DNA of 64,000 nucleotides. Origin: Actinomycetospora succinea (GTDB taxonomy: Bacteria > Actinomycetota > Actinomycetes > Mycobacteriales > Pseudonocardiaceae). A program made the position numbers and the translations under genes. This document shows positions 14,812 through 22,413 of the stretch, one piece after another. Each line of letters opens with the position of its first letter. Position 1 is the stretch's first letter. Location: NCBI RefSeq assembly GCF_004363095.1, contig NZ_SNYO01000005.1, forward strand, positions 186,001 to 250,000, given 5' to 3'. The notes under the pieces are model-generated. The model had not been told where the DNA came from. It searched no databases and worked only from the letters and a program-made list of their open reading frames with translations.

Positions 14812-15405
14812 TCACGCCAGGAGCGTGCCCGGCGCCGGACGGTAGGGCTGGAAGAAGTCGTTGGCGCCCGCCCCGTCGAGGGTGAGCACCAGCGCCGGCA
14901 CCGCGACCCCGTCGATCTGCTCGCGCACGATGTCGGCGTGCCCCGCGTGCCGGGCGAACTCCTCGAGCAGGTGCACCAGGTAGTACCGCCGGTGGATCGG
15001 CCGGGCCTCGAAGACGCCGTGCCACGGCGCGGGCGGCGCCATGGCGTCGCCGGCCGGATCGGACGCGGCCACCGCGGTCAGCAGCTCGGCCCGCGACCGG
15101 TCGAAATCCTCGAGGATCGCGGCCACCGTCTCGTCGTCGCGCACGACGAAGCCGTCGGCGTACGCGGCGTAGGCCGCCTCGTCGATCGACTGCTCGGTGA
15201 CGTCGGTGCGCACCTTCTCCAGGGCACCGCGCATGCCCTGGGCGGTGTGCTTGATGATCCCCCCGACCGACAGCCCGCTGCGGCACGGCGTCGCGCGCGC
15301 CTGCTCCTCGGTCAGACCGAACGCGGCGGCGCGGATGGCCGCGAGCTGCTGGTCGATGTAGTGGACCAGGCCGGTGGCCTCGTCGTGCTGAGCGGGTGCG
15401 TACAT
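14812..15405 (-). CDS. DinB/DUF664-family protein
   Basis: A 197-residue four-helix-bundle protein of the DinB-like superfamily. Helix 1 is TGLVHYIDQQLAAIRAAAFG. GIIKHTAQGMRGALEKV carries the first metal-ligand His, and LVHLLEEFARHAGHADIVRE holds the H-x3-H pair. Members bind Zn or Ni and several act as thiol-dependent transferases; the substrate here is unknown. ATG 15405 is preceded by GGGAGGCACACG. Its promoter region is shared divergently with the tautomerase gene. Confidence 0.82.
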   Translation of the reverse strand: MYAPAQHDEATGLVHYIDQQLAAIRAAAFGLTEEQARATPCRSGLSVGGIIKHTAQGMRGALEKVRTDVTEQSIDEAAYAAYADGFVVRDDETVAAILEDFDRSRAELLTAVAASDPAGDAMAPPAPWHGVFEARPIHRRYYLVHLLEEFARHAGHADIVREQIDGVAVPALVLTLDGAGANDFFQPYRPAPGTLLA

Positions 15406-15522
15406 CGTGTGCCTCCCTGGCGACCGGATGACACGATCTTGCTGACCGAGGCGGTCAACTCCTGTCCGCCATCGAACAGGCGTCGCCACCCGATGCGAGG
15501 CCGAGGCCTACGATCGATCGCC

Positions 15523-15918
15523 GTGCCGTCGCTCCAGCTCGATGCCCCGCGCCGCTACGACGTCGCGACCAAGCAACTGTTGGCACAGTGCATGGGGCAG
15601 GTGTACGCGCGGATCATGCAGGTCCAGCCGCACATCATCACGGTGGCGATCCATGATCTCGGCGAGGGCGGGGTCTGGCGGTGCACCGGTGATCAGCCGC
15701 AGGAAGCGGCGCTCCTGATGTGCGACGTCCGCGCGGGTCGATCGAGCGAGACCCGCGCCGAGCTGGCTGAGGCCTTGATCGCCGTGTGCGGTGACGTCGG
15801 AGGCCTCGACCAGGACTCGGTGAAGGTCGAGTTCACCCAGCACCCGGGCGAGGACATGTACCACCGGCACCTCGGGGGCTTCAACCGCGACTGGACCGGC
15901 GACGAGACGACGCCCTGA
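15523..15918 (+). CDS. Tautomerase-superfamily protein with N-terminal proline
   Basis: A 131-residue protein of the 4-oxalocrotonate tautomerase/MIF superfamily. After removal of the initiator, the chain would begin with Pro (PSLQLDAPRRYDVATKQLL), the catalytic base of the family. The length suits a cis-CaaD/MSAD-like fused pair of beta-alpha-beta units. The downstream half has ITVAIHDLGEGGVWRCTGD and a C-terminal Arg/Glu-rich stretch. The GTG is fixed by the Pro1 rule and by TACGAT at 15509-15514. The reaction is unknown. Confidence 0.78.
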   Translation: MPSLQLDAPRRYDVATKQLLAQCMGQVYARIMQVQPHIITVAIHDLGEGGVWRCTGDQPQEAALLMCDVRAGRSSETRAELAEALIAVCGDVGGLDQDSVKVEFTQHPGEDMYHRHLGGFNRDWTGDETTP

Positions 15919-15957
15919 GAACCGGATCCTCCCTCGAGGAGGTCACGGGGTGCGGGG

Positions 15958-16364
15958 CGGACGAGTCGGCCTGTAAGCCGGATCCTGTGCCCACGTCCCT
16001 CGCGGGAGCGTGGGTGGCGACCATCCATCTCGGCCCACCGTTGCCGGCGGGCTCCAGCGGTCTACCCGCAGGTCTCGGGCGGGCAGCCCTCGGACGACCT
16101 GCGCAGTGCCCCGCGAGCGGGGCACCTTCTTGACCTTGCTCCGGGTGGGGTTTACCGAGCCGTCCTGGTCGCCCAGGACGCTGGTGGTCTCTTACACCAC
16201 CGTTTCACCCTGACCACCGAGCGGACCCGGTGGCGGTCTGTTCTCTGTGGCACTGTCCCGCGGGTCACCCCGGGTTGCTGTTGGCAACCACCCTGCCCTG
16301 TGGAGTCCGGACTTTCCTCGACGACCCTGGTGGGGCCGCCGCGGTCGCCCGGCCGACTCGTCCG
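15958..16364 (-). ncRNA. rnpB: RNase P RNA, bacterial class A
   Basis: The catalytic RNA of RNase P, which matures tRNA 5' ends. The P1 arms CGGACGAGTCGGCC and GGCCGACTCGTCCG pair perfectly and set both ends. Inside, reading the minus strand, are the universal 5' P4 block GAGGAAAGTCCGGACTCC, then ACAGGGCAGGGTG and ACAGAGAACAGACCGCC. The 3' half of the core follows as GTAAGAGACCACCAGC, and a tail reads GGATCCGGCTTACAGG. At about 407 nt it is the usual actinobacterial size. All open frames across it are spurious. It is divergent from the transporter gene at 16409. Confidence 0.97.
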
Positions 16365-16408
16365 CGCCGGCGAGCCTACCGGGGCCCGGACCGTTAGCGT
16401 CGCGCACC

Positions 16409-17167
16409 GTGTCGGACCCGTCGGTGCTCCAGATCGTGCTGCTCGCCGCCCTCGGGCTGCTGGCGGGCGCGGTCAACGCCGTCGCGGGCGGCGGGTCGCT
16501 GATCGTCTTCCCCGCCCTGCTCGCCGTGGGGATGCCGCCCCTGCCGGCGAACGTGACGAACTCCGTCGCGCAGTGGCCGGGCTACGCGGGCTCGACGGTC
16601 AACGCGCGCAACGAGCTGCGGGGCCAGCGCAGGCGCCTGATCTCCACAAGCATCGTCGCTGCGCTGGGCTCGGCGCTGGGCTGCGGGCTGCTGCTGATCC
16701 TCCCCCAGTCGGTGTTCGACGCCGTCGTGCCCGTGCTGGTGCTGCTCGCGAGCCTCACGCTCGGCGCGCAGCCCTGGATCAAGAAGTGGACGGGGCGCAG
16801 CGAGCGCACCGCCGACAACCCGAAGGTGCTGCTCCCGACGATCTTCGTCGCCGCGGTGTACGGCGGCTACTTCGGCGGCGCGCTGGGCGTCGTCCTCATC
16901 GCCGTGCTCTCGCTGCTCGCCCACGACACCCTGCAGCGGCTCAACGCCGTCAAGGTCCTGCTCTCGCTGGTCACGAGCACGGTCACCGTCATCCTCTTCG
17001 CGCTCTTCGCCCCCGTCGACTGGCTCGCCGTGCTCCTGCTCGCGCCGACCACGCTGATCGGCGGCTTCCTCGGCATGGCCGTCGCCAAGAAGATGCCCGA
17101 CGGGGTGCTGCGCTGGAGCGTCGTCGTGCTCGGCGTCGCGGTGGCGATCTACCTGTTCCTGCGGTGA
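16409..17167 (+). CDS. TauE/SafE-family membrane transporter
   Basis: A 252-residue protein with about eight membrane helices in two repeats. The first carries the family motif GAVNAVAGGGSLIVFPALLA (residues 20-39) and the second its counterpart, YGGYFGGALGVVLIAVLSLL. TauE/SafE proteins are thought to export organic or inorganic sulfur anions (sulfite, sulfoacetate), though most are untested. The GTG has TAGCGT eight bases upstream. The TGA overlaps the next gene's GTG, so the two transporters are one operon. Confidence 0.85.
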   Translation: MSDPSVLQIVLLAALGLLAGAVNAVAGGGSLIVFPALLAVGMPPLPANVTNSVAQWPGYAGSTVNARNELRGQRRRLISTSIVAALGSALGCGLLLILPQSVFDAVVPVLVLLASLTLGAQPWIKKWTGRSERTADNPKVLLPTIFVAAVYGGYFGGALGVVLIAVLSLLAHDTLQRLNAVKVLLSLVTSTVTVILFALFAPVDWLAVLLLAPTTLIGGFLGMAVAKKMPDGVLRWSVVVLGVAVAIYLFLR

Positions 17168-18399
17168 CCGTCCTCGCGGTCGCGCTGCTCGCGGCTGTCC
17201 TCGTCGTCGCCGTCACCCGCCCGCGCGCGCTGCCCGAGGCGTCGGCCGCCGTGCCGGCGGCGGCCGTCGTGCTCCTGACCGGGCTGCTCGGGGTCCAGCA
17301 GGCCTGGGACGAGGTGCGGGAGCTCGGGCCGACGGTCGGCTTCCTCGCCGCGGTCCTGGTCCTCGCGCACCTCGCCGACGCCGAGGGCGTGTTCCGCTGG
17401 GCCGGCGGCCTGCTCGCCCACCACTCGCAGCACCGGCCGCGGCGCCTGTTCGTGCTGGTCGTCGTCGCCGCGCTGCTGACGACGACGGTCCTGAGCCTCG
17501 ACGCGACCGTGGTGCTGCTGACCCCGGTCGTGCTCGACACCGCCCGGCGCCTCGGCGCGCGCCCGGCCCCGCACGCCTTCGCGTGCGCGCACCTGGCCAA
17601 CAGCGGGTCGCTGCTGCTGCCCGTCGCCAACCTGACCAACCTGTTGGCCCTGCAGGCGAGCGGGCTGACGTTCCTCGGCTTCGCCGGGCTGATGCTGCTG
17701 CCGCAGCTCGCGGTGCTCGTCGTCGAGTACGCGGGGCTGCGGCTGACGTTCCGGCGTGACCTCGCCGTCCCCGCCGACCCCCGCGGCCCGGACGAGGAGG
17801 CACCGGTCCCCCGCGTCGCGCTCGCGGTCCTGGGCGCGACGCTGCTCGGGTTCGCGGTCGTGTCGCCGCTGGGCGTCGAGCCGGTGTGGGTGGCCGTGGC
17901 CGGTGCGGCCGTCCTGGCGGTCCGCACGCTCGTCACCCGCCGCACCCGCGTCCGCGACGTCGTCGGCGCGGCCTCCCCGTTGTTCTGCCTGTTCGTCCTG
18001 GCCCTCGGCGTGGTGGTCGCTGCGGTGACCCAGCAGGGGCTCGGCGACCTGGTCGCGGGCCTGCTCCCGGCGGGCACCTCGTTCGCCGCCCTGCTCGGGC
18101 TCGCCGTGATCGGGGCCGTGCTCGCGAACGTCGTCAACAACCTGCCGGCGACGCTGGTCCTGCTGGCCGCCCTCGGGCCGGCCCCGGCAGTCGGTGCCGT
18201 GCTCGCCGTGCTGATCGGCGTGAACGTCGGGCCGAACCTCACCCCGGTCGGCTCGCTCGCGACCCTGCTCTGGCGGCGCGTGCTCGCCGCCCGCGGCGTG
18301 CCCGCCCCGCTCGGGACGTTCACGGTCGCGGGGCTCGCGACGGTCCCGGCCTGCCTGCTCGCCGGGACCGGGGCGCTCGCCGTGGTGCTCTCGTGGTGA
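17164..18399 (+). CDS. ArsB/SLC13-like ion transporter
   Basis: A 411-residue membrane protein of the ArsB/NhaD (ion transporter) superfamily with 10-12 helices. Typical segments are LTTTVLSLDATVVLLTPVVL and ANSGSLLLPVANLTNLLAL in the first half. The second-half mirror is VLANVVNNLPATLVLLAAL, then GVNVGPNLTPVGSLATLLW. These paired Asn/Pro-containing loops form the ion and substrate site. Arsenite or dicarboxylate are possible cargoes; no ars genes are adjacent. It starts on GTGA, overlapping the TauE-like stop. A shortened, decayed copy of its last part lies at 18907-18958. Confidence 0.82.
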   Translation: MTVLAVALLAAVLVVAVTRPRALPEASAAVPAAAVVLLTGLLGVQQAWDEVRELGPTVGFLAAVLVLAHLADAEGVFRWAGGLLAHHSQHRPRRLFVLVVVAALLTTTVLSLDATVVLLTPVVLDTARRLGARPAPHAFACAHLANSGSLLLPVANLTNLLALQASGLTFLGFAGLMLLPQLAVLVVEYAGLRLTFRRDLAVPADPRGPDEEAPVPRVALAVLGATLLGFAVVSPLGVEPVWVAVAGAAVLAVRTLVTRRTRVRDVVGAASPLFCLFVLALGVVVAAVTQQGLGDLVAGLLPAGTSFAALLGLAVIGAVLANVVNNLPATLVLLAALGPAPAVGAVLAVLIGVNVGPNLTPVGSLATLLWRRVLAARGVPAPLGTFTVAGLATVPACLLAGTGALAVVLSW

Positions 18400-18408
18400 G
18401 GATCGGAG

Positions 18409-18810
18409 TCAGCGCGCGGCGGCGTTGAGCTGCTCGGAGTCGACGAACTGCTCCATGCGCTGGACCTGGCCCTCACGCACCTCCCAGACGTGGACCACAC
18501 GCGCCGCCATGGCCCGGCTCGTGGCGCGGTAGGTCCCGCGGTAGGTGCAGATCCCCACGACGGTGTCGCCGTCGGCGAGCACGCGCTCCACGTCGCAGAC
18601 GAACCCGTCCCAGTCGGTGCCGACGCGCGCGAAGATCCCCTCGAGCACGGCCTGCGGGCCCTCGTAGACACCGCCGTACGGCCCGCCCTGGGTCTCGATC
18701 CAGAGCACCTCGGGGGCGAGGGCATCGATGACGGCGGGGATGTCGCCCCGTCCGAAGGCCTCGTAGGCGCTGCGGATGAGGGCGACGTTGTCGGTGACGA
18801 CGGTGCTCAT
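18409..18810 (-). CDS. SnoaL/NTF2-like protein, copy 1
   Basis: A 133-residue SnoaL-like (NTF2 cone fold) protein: VALIRSAYEAFGRGDIPAVI at the N-terminus, VLWIETQGGPYGGVYEGPQAV in the middle and VVHVWEVREGQVQRMEQFVD at the end. Family members are cyclases, isomerases or binding proteins. ATG 18810 follows GGGAACC. It is a close paralog of the gene at 18965, with the same orientation and length and matching blocks along the chain. The pair arose by tandem duplication, as shown by the transporter fragment between them. Confidence 0.82.
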   Translation of the reverse strand: MSTVVTDNVALIRSAYEAFGRGDIPAVIDALAPEVLWIETQGGPYGGVYEGPQAVLEGIFARVGTDWDGFVCDVERVLADGDTVVGICTYRGTYRATSRAMAARVVHVWEVREGQVQRMEQFVDSEQLNAAAR

Positions 18811-18906
18811 GGCGGTTCCCTGGTCGGAGTGGGCTCGTAGAGCGAGCTTGCGCCGACCCGGGAGGTTCCGGCAGTTCGTAGACATACGTATCGACAGTCA
18901 GCGGCC

Positions 18907-18958
18907 GGCTCGCTGGCGACTCTGCTCTGGCGCGCTCGCCCTGGTGCTGTCGTGGTGA
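18907..18958 (+). pseudogene. Eroded duplicate of the ArsB-like gene's 3' end
   Basis: Bases 18907-18932 match 18250-18275 of the transporter gene at 24 of 26 positions. Bases 18933-18958 match 18374-18399, its last codons and stop, also at 24 of 26. The 98 bases between the two segments in the intact gene are missing. The fragment stands six bases before the stop of SnoaL copy 2, mirroring the nine bases between the intact gene and SnoaL copy 1. It is a duplication scar. Confidence 0.88.
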
Positions 18959-18964
18959 GACGAC

Positions 18965-19360
18965 TCAGCTCAGCGCGGCGTTGAACGACTCGGTGTCCGC
19001 GATCTGCTCGAAGCGCACCGCGCGGCCGTCCCGCAGCTCCCACACGTGGGCGAAGCGCGACGTCATCGCCTTGCCGGTGGCGCGGCAGGTGGCCCGGTAG
19101 GTGCCGACGGCCACGACGACGTCCCCCTCGGAGACGAGGCGCTCGGTGTCGACGGTGAAGCCCTCCCACTCCTCACTGATCGGCACGAACACGCCGTCGA
19201 GGACGCCCTGCGGACCGCGGTACGTGCCGCGGATGCGCCCGGTGGACTCGTACCACTCGATCTCGGGGTCGAAGGCCCCGAGGACGGCGGGGACGTCGCC
19301 CCGGCCGAAGGCGTCGTAGATCCCGCGGACGACGGTCGCGGTGTCGGTGGTGGTGGTCAT
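18965..19360 (-). CDS. SnoaL/NTF2-like protein, copy 2
   Basis: A 131-residue paralog of the protein at 18409. The shared pattern is IYDAFGRGDVPAVLGAFDPE, GTYRGPQGVLDGVFVPI, GTYRATCRATGKAMTSR and FAHVWELRDGRAVRFEQI. Divergence is well beyond synonymous change, so the duplication is not recent or selection has moved the copies apart. Function is unknown; cone-shaped cavities in this fold bind small hydrophobic molecules. The ATG has GGGGAGCCCCGG before it. Confidence 0.82.
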   Translation of the reverse strand: MTTTTDTATVVRGIYDAFGRGDVPAVLGAFDPEIEWYESTGRIRGTYRGPQGVLDGVFVPISEEWEGFTVDTERLVSEGDVVVAVGTYRATCRATGKAMTSRFAHVWELRDGRAVRFEQIADTESFNAALS

Positions 19361-19433
19361 CCGGGGCTCCCCGTGCTCGATCCAGGCTCAGGAGAAGCCT
19401 GGAACCGTCCGGGGGCGGCGGACAGGGCGCGAA

Positions 19434-20297
19434 CTACGTACTGGCGGTGGTCATCGCCTGTGTGCCCACCGTCGCGAGCAGGTCGAGGCGGCCGCGCGCG
19501 TCGGAGCCGGGCGCCGGGGTGAAGACGAGCAGGCGCAGGTCGTCCTCGGCGGTGGTCAGGGTGTCGCAGTCGACGACGACGTCGCCGACCTCGGGGTGCA
19601 CGACCGTCTTGCGGCTCTGGTGGTGACCGGCGACGACACCGGAGTCCCACAGCGCGGCGAACTCCTCGCTCGCGGCGTAGAGGTCGCGGATCAGCGTCGC
19701 GAGGTCCGCGTCGTCGGGGTAGCGGCTGGTGCTGCCGCGCAGGTCCGCGACCATCGAGCGGACCAGCACCCCGCGCTCCTGCGCCGAGTGCTGCACGCGG
19801 GCGTTCGTGTGCCCCTCGGTGAACTGCTTCCACAGCGCGTTGCGCCCGCGGTCGGTCAGCCCGCTCGGGTCGCCCATGAGCGCGGCGTAGAGCGGGTTCC
19901 AGGAGATCAGCGTCCAGGTCGCGTCGAGGACGGCGACGGGGTGGTCGTGCAGCGCCTCGACGATGCGGCGCACGCCCGCGGGGACCCGGCGGGAGATGCG
20001 CCCGCGGTCGGGGGCGTGCCCGGCGAGGCGGAACAGGTGCGCCTGTTCGTGGTCGGACAGGCGCAGGGCGCGGGCGAGCGCGGCGCACACCTGCGCCGAC
20101 GGCGTGCGGGTGCGGCCCTGCTCGAGGCGCACGACGTAGTCGATGGAGATGCCGGCGAGCAGCGCCAGCTCCTCGCGGCGCAGGCCCGGCGCACGCCGCG
20201 GCGCGTTGACGGCCATCCCGACGTCGGCGGGGTCGGTGCGGTCCCGCCAGGTCCGCAGCGCTGCCGCCAGCTCACCCGTGCTCACGGGTCCGATCAT
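19434..20297 (-). CDS. XRE-family regulator with MmyB-like ligand domain
   Basis: A 287-residue regulator. The HTH is ELALLAGISIDYVVRLEQGR (about residues 42-61), preceded by RRAPGLRREE, the hallmark of this large actinobacterial family. The C-terminal MmyB-like PAS-type domain (about 105-270) includes LDATWTLISWNPLYAALMGD and HPEVGDVVVDCDTL; relatives bind fatty acid-like ligands. It is divergent from the aldo/keto reductase gene at 20387 and in such pairs usually controls that neighbour. The start could be ATG 20297 or GTG 20285. Confidence 0.85.
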   Translation of the reverse strand: MIGPVSTGELAAALRTWRDRTDPADVGMAVNAPRRAPGLRREELALLAGISIDYVVRLEQGRTRTPSAQVCAALARALRLSDHEQAHLFRLAGHAPDRGRISRRVPAGVRRIVEALHDHPVAVLDATWTLISWNPLYAALMGDPSGLTDRGRNALWKQFTEGHTNARVQHSAQERGVLVRSMVADLRGSTSRYPDDADLATLIRDLYAASEEFAALWDSGVVAGHHQSRKTVVHPEVGDVVVDCDTLTTAEDDLRLLVFTPAPGSDARGRLDLLATVGTQAMTTAST

Positions 20298-20386
20298 CCG
20301 CTCGCCCGGCCCTCGGTGGGGGGTACGGGATGTACCAGGACGATCCTTCGCTCCCCCGGGCGTCGCGGGCGGGTAACCCTGGGTCC

Positions 20387-21238
20387 ATGACCACCTCCGA
20401 GCTGACCGACCGCCTCGCCCTGGCCGACGACCTCGTCCTGACCCGCATGGGCTACGGCACCATGCAGCTCGCCGGCCCCCACGTCATGGGGCCGCCCCGC
20501 GACCGCGACGAGGCCGTCGCCGTCCTGCGCGAGGCCGTCGACCGCGGCGTCACGCACATCGACACGTCCGACTACTACGGCCCCTTCATCGTCAACGAGA
20601 TCCTCCGCGAGGCCCTGCACCCCTACCCGGCGGACGTCCGGATCGTCACCAAGGTCGGCTGCCGCCGCGGCGAGGACGGGTCGTGGAACCTCGACACCTC
20701 GCCCGACGAGCTCGTCCGCGAGGTGCACGAGAACCTCGGGCGGCTCGACGTCGAGGGCCTCGACGTCGTCAACCTGCGCGTCTCCGACGACCACTCCGAG
20801 TCCCTCGGGGAGGCCTTCCGCACGCTCGCCGACCTGCGCGAGCAGGGCCTGATCCGCCACCTCGGGGTCAGCAACGTCTCCCCCGAACAGCTCGCCGAGG
20901 CCCGCGCGATCGCGCCGGTGGTGTGCGTGCAGAACCATTACAACCTGGTGCACCGCACCGACGACGACCTCGTCGACCACTGCGCCGCCGAGGGCATCGC
21001 CTACACCTCGTTCTTCCCGCTCGGCGGGTTCTCGCCGCTGCAGTCCGACACGCTCGCCCGCGTCGCCGAGCGCGTGGGCGCGACGCCCCAGCAGACCGCC
21101 CTGGCGTGGCTGCTGCAGCGCTCGCCGACGATGCTGCTCATCCCCGGCACGTCGTCGCGCGCCCACCTGCGCGAGAACCTCGCGGCGGCCGACCTGGAGC
21201 TGCCCGCCGAGGCGGTCGCCGAGCTCGACACCATCTGA
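20387..21238 (+). CDS. Aldo/keto reductase
   Basis: A 283-residue NADPH-dependent aldo/keto reductase (TIM barrel). The catalytic tetrad is visible: Asp in THIDTSDYYGP, Tyr (same segment), Lys in IVTKVG, and the His position in the NLRVSD strand, where the usual His is not conserved. The cofactor end is LIPGTSSRAHLRENLAAADL. The catalytic His being replaced resembles the YajO/oxidoreductase subgroup. TAACCC seven bases before the ATG suggests a leaderless transcript. It is divergent from an MmyB-type regulator and ends at a very strong terminator. Confidence 0.85.
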   Translation: MTTSELTDRLALADDLVLTRMGYGTMQLAGPHVMGPPRDRDEAVAVLREAVDRGVTHIDTSDYYGPFIVNEILREALHPYPADVRIVTKVGCRRGEDGSWNLDTSPDELVREVHENLGRLDVEGLDVVNLRVSDDHSESLGEAFRTLADLREQGLIRHLGVSNVSPEQLAEARAIAPVVCVQNHYNLVHRTDDDLVDHCAAEGIAYTSFFPLGGFSPLQSDTLARVAERVGATPQQTALAWLLQRSPTMLLIPGTSSRAHLRENLAAADLELPAEAVAELDTI

Positions 21239-21245
21239 GTCGCCC

Positions 21246-21272
21246 GGGCCGGCCGCGTTGCGCGGCCGGCCC
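21246..21272 (+). terminator. Perfect 12-bp GC hairpin after aldo/keto reductase
   Basis: GGGCCGGCCGCG (21246-21257), loop TTG, then CGCGGCCGGCCC (21261-21272). The stem is perfect and begins seven bases after the reductase stop codon. Confidence 0.8.
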
Positions 21273-21294
21273 GCCGCTCGGCAAGCTCGCCTCC

Positions 21295-22413
21295 GTGACG
21301 GTTGCCGACGTGGAGACGCGCGCCCGGGTGCGCGAGCAGGCCCAGGGAGTCGCGGCGGGCTGGTCGGGCCCGGACACGCCCCCGAGCTGGGCGCTCACCG
21401 CCGAGCTCTTCCGCTCGATCGCCGACGAGCCCGACCTGCTCGAGCTCGCCGCGGCGATCCCGCTCGACCGCCTGCCGCCGCTGCTGCTCAGCGCTGCCCT
21501 GCGCGCCCTCGTCACGCGCCTCGCGCCCGCACCGCTCGCGGGGTACTTCCCGGTGCCGGGGTCCGGGCAGCCGCCGCTCGACGAAGGGTTCCGCCCCGCG
21601 CTGGTCGCCTTCGCCCGCGAGAACGCCGACGAGCTCGCCCGGCTGTGCGCCGAGCACCGGTACCAGATGAACGAGGTCGCCCGGAGCGCCGACGTCGTCG
21701 CCGTCCTGTCCCGCCTCGACCCGGACCGCCCGATCGCGCTCGTCGACCTCGGTACCGGCGCGGGGCTGGGGCTGCACCTCGACCGCTACCGCTACGACTT
21801 CGGCGGCCGCACCCTCGGTACGCCGGACGCCGCGCTCACCCTCGCCCCGGAGCTGCGCGGACGCCCCGCCCCCCTGCCGGCGCGGATGCCGGAGATCGCC
21901 GCTCGGCTCGGGGTCGACGTCGAGCCGCTCGACCTCGACGACGAGCGCGTGCGCGCCTGGCTCGCCGCCTGCATCCCCCCGGAGACCTCCGCCGTCGACC
22001 GCTTCGCCGCGGCGTCGGAGATCGCGCGGACGCACCCGGCGACGACGGTGCGCGCCGACCTCGTCGACGACCTGCCCGCGCTGTGCGCGCGGATGCCCGA
22101 GGACGCGCTGCTGGTGGTCGTCGACACCTACGTCACCGTCTTCCTCACCGACGAGCAGCGCGCCGGGTTCCGGCGCTCGCTGCTGGAGCTCGGCCGCGAC
22201 GTCGAGTGGATCTCCGTGGACCCGCTCGTGCCGCTGGGCGCGGAGGGCCGCGAGAGCACGCAGTACCTGCGCGTCCCGCCCCGCGCGCTGGAGGCGACGC
22301 GGGGCGGGGTCACCGGTGTCATCGGGCACCTGTCGGTGCGTCGGGACGGGACGTCGTCCGGAGAAGTGCTGGGTCTGGCCCATCCGGGCGGGGCGTGGCT
22401 GGAGTGGCTCTGA
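21295..22413 (+). CDS. DUF2332 protein
   Basis: A 372-residue soluble protein of the DUF2332 family, common in actinobacteria and some proteobacteria. Recognisable parts are LLLSAALRALVTRLAPAPLA, the conserved Asn/Glu segment QMNEVARSADVV, a glycine-rich strand ALVDLGTGAGLGLHLDRY, and the C-terminal GHLSVRRDGTSSGEVLGLAH. The glycine-rich piece recalls a methyltransferase motif I, and a remote link to that fold is possible but unproven. The GTG is the first plausible start after the terminator. Its last 95 bases overlap the convergent MFS gene antisense. Confidence 0.75.
   Translation: MTVADVETRARVREQAQGVAAGWSGPDTPPSWALTAELFRSIADEPDLLELAAAIPLDRLPPLLLSAALRALVTRLAPAPLAGYFPVPGSGQPPLDEGFRPALVAFARENADELARLCAEHRYQMNEVARSADVVAVLSRLDPDRPIALVDLGTGAGLGLHLDRYRYDFGGRTLGTPDAALTLAPELRGRPAPLPARMPEIAARLGVDVEPLDLDDERVRAWLAACIPPETSAVDRFAAASEIARTHPATTVRADLVDDLPALCARMPEDALLVVVDTYVTVFLTDEQRAGFRRSLLELGRDVEWISVDPLVPLGAEGRESTQYLRVPPRALEATRGGVTGVIGHLSVRRDGTSSGEVLGLAHPGGAWLEWL

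Noticed and set aside
15958..16364. Protein-coding frames across this stretch on both strands
   Set aside because: The region is RNase P RNA; the frames are by-products of GC-rich, stop-poor DNA.
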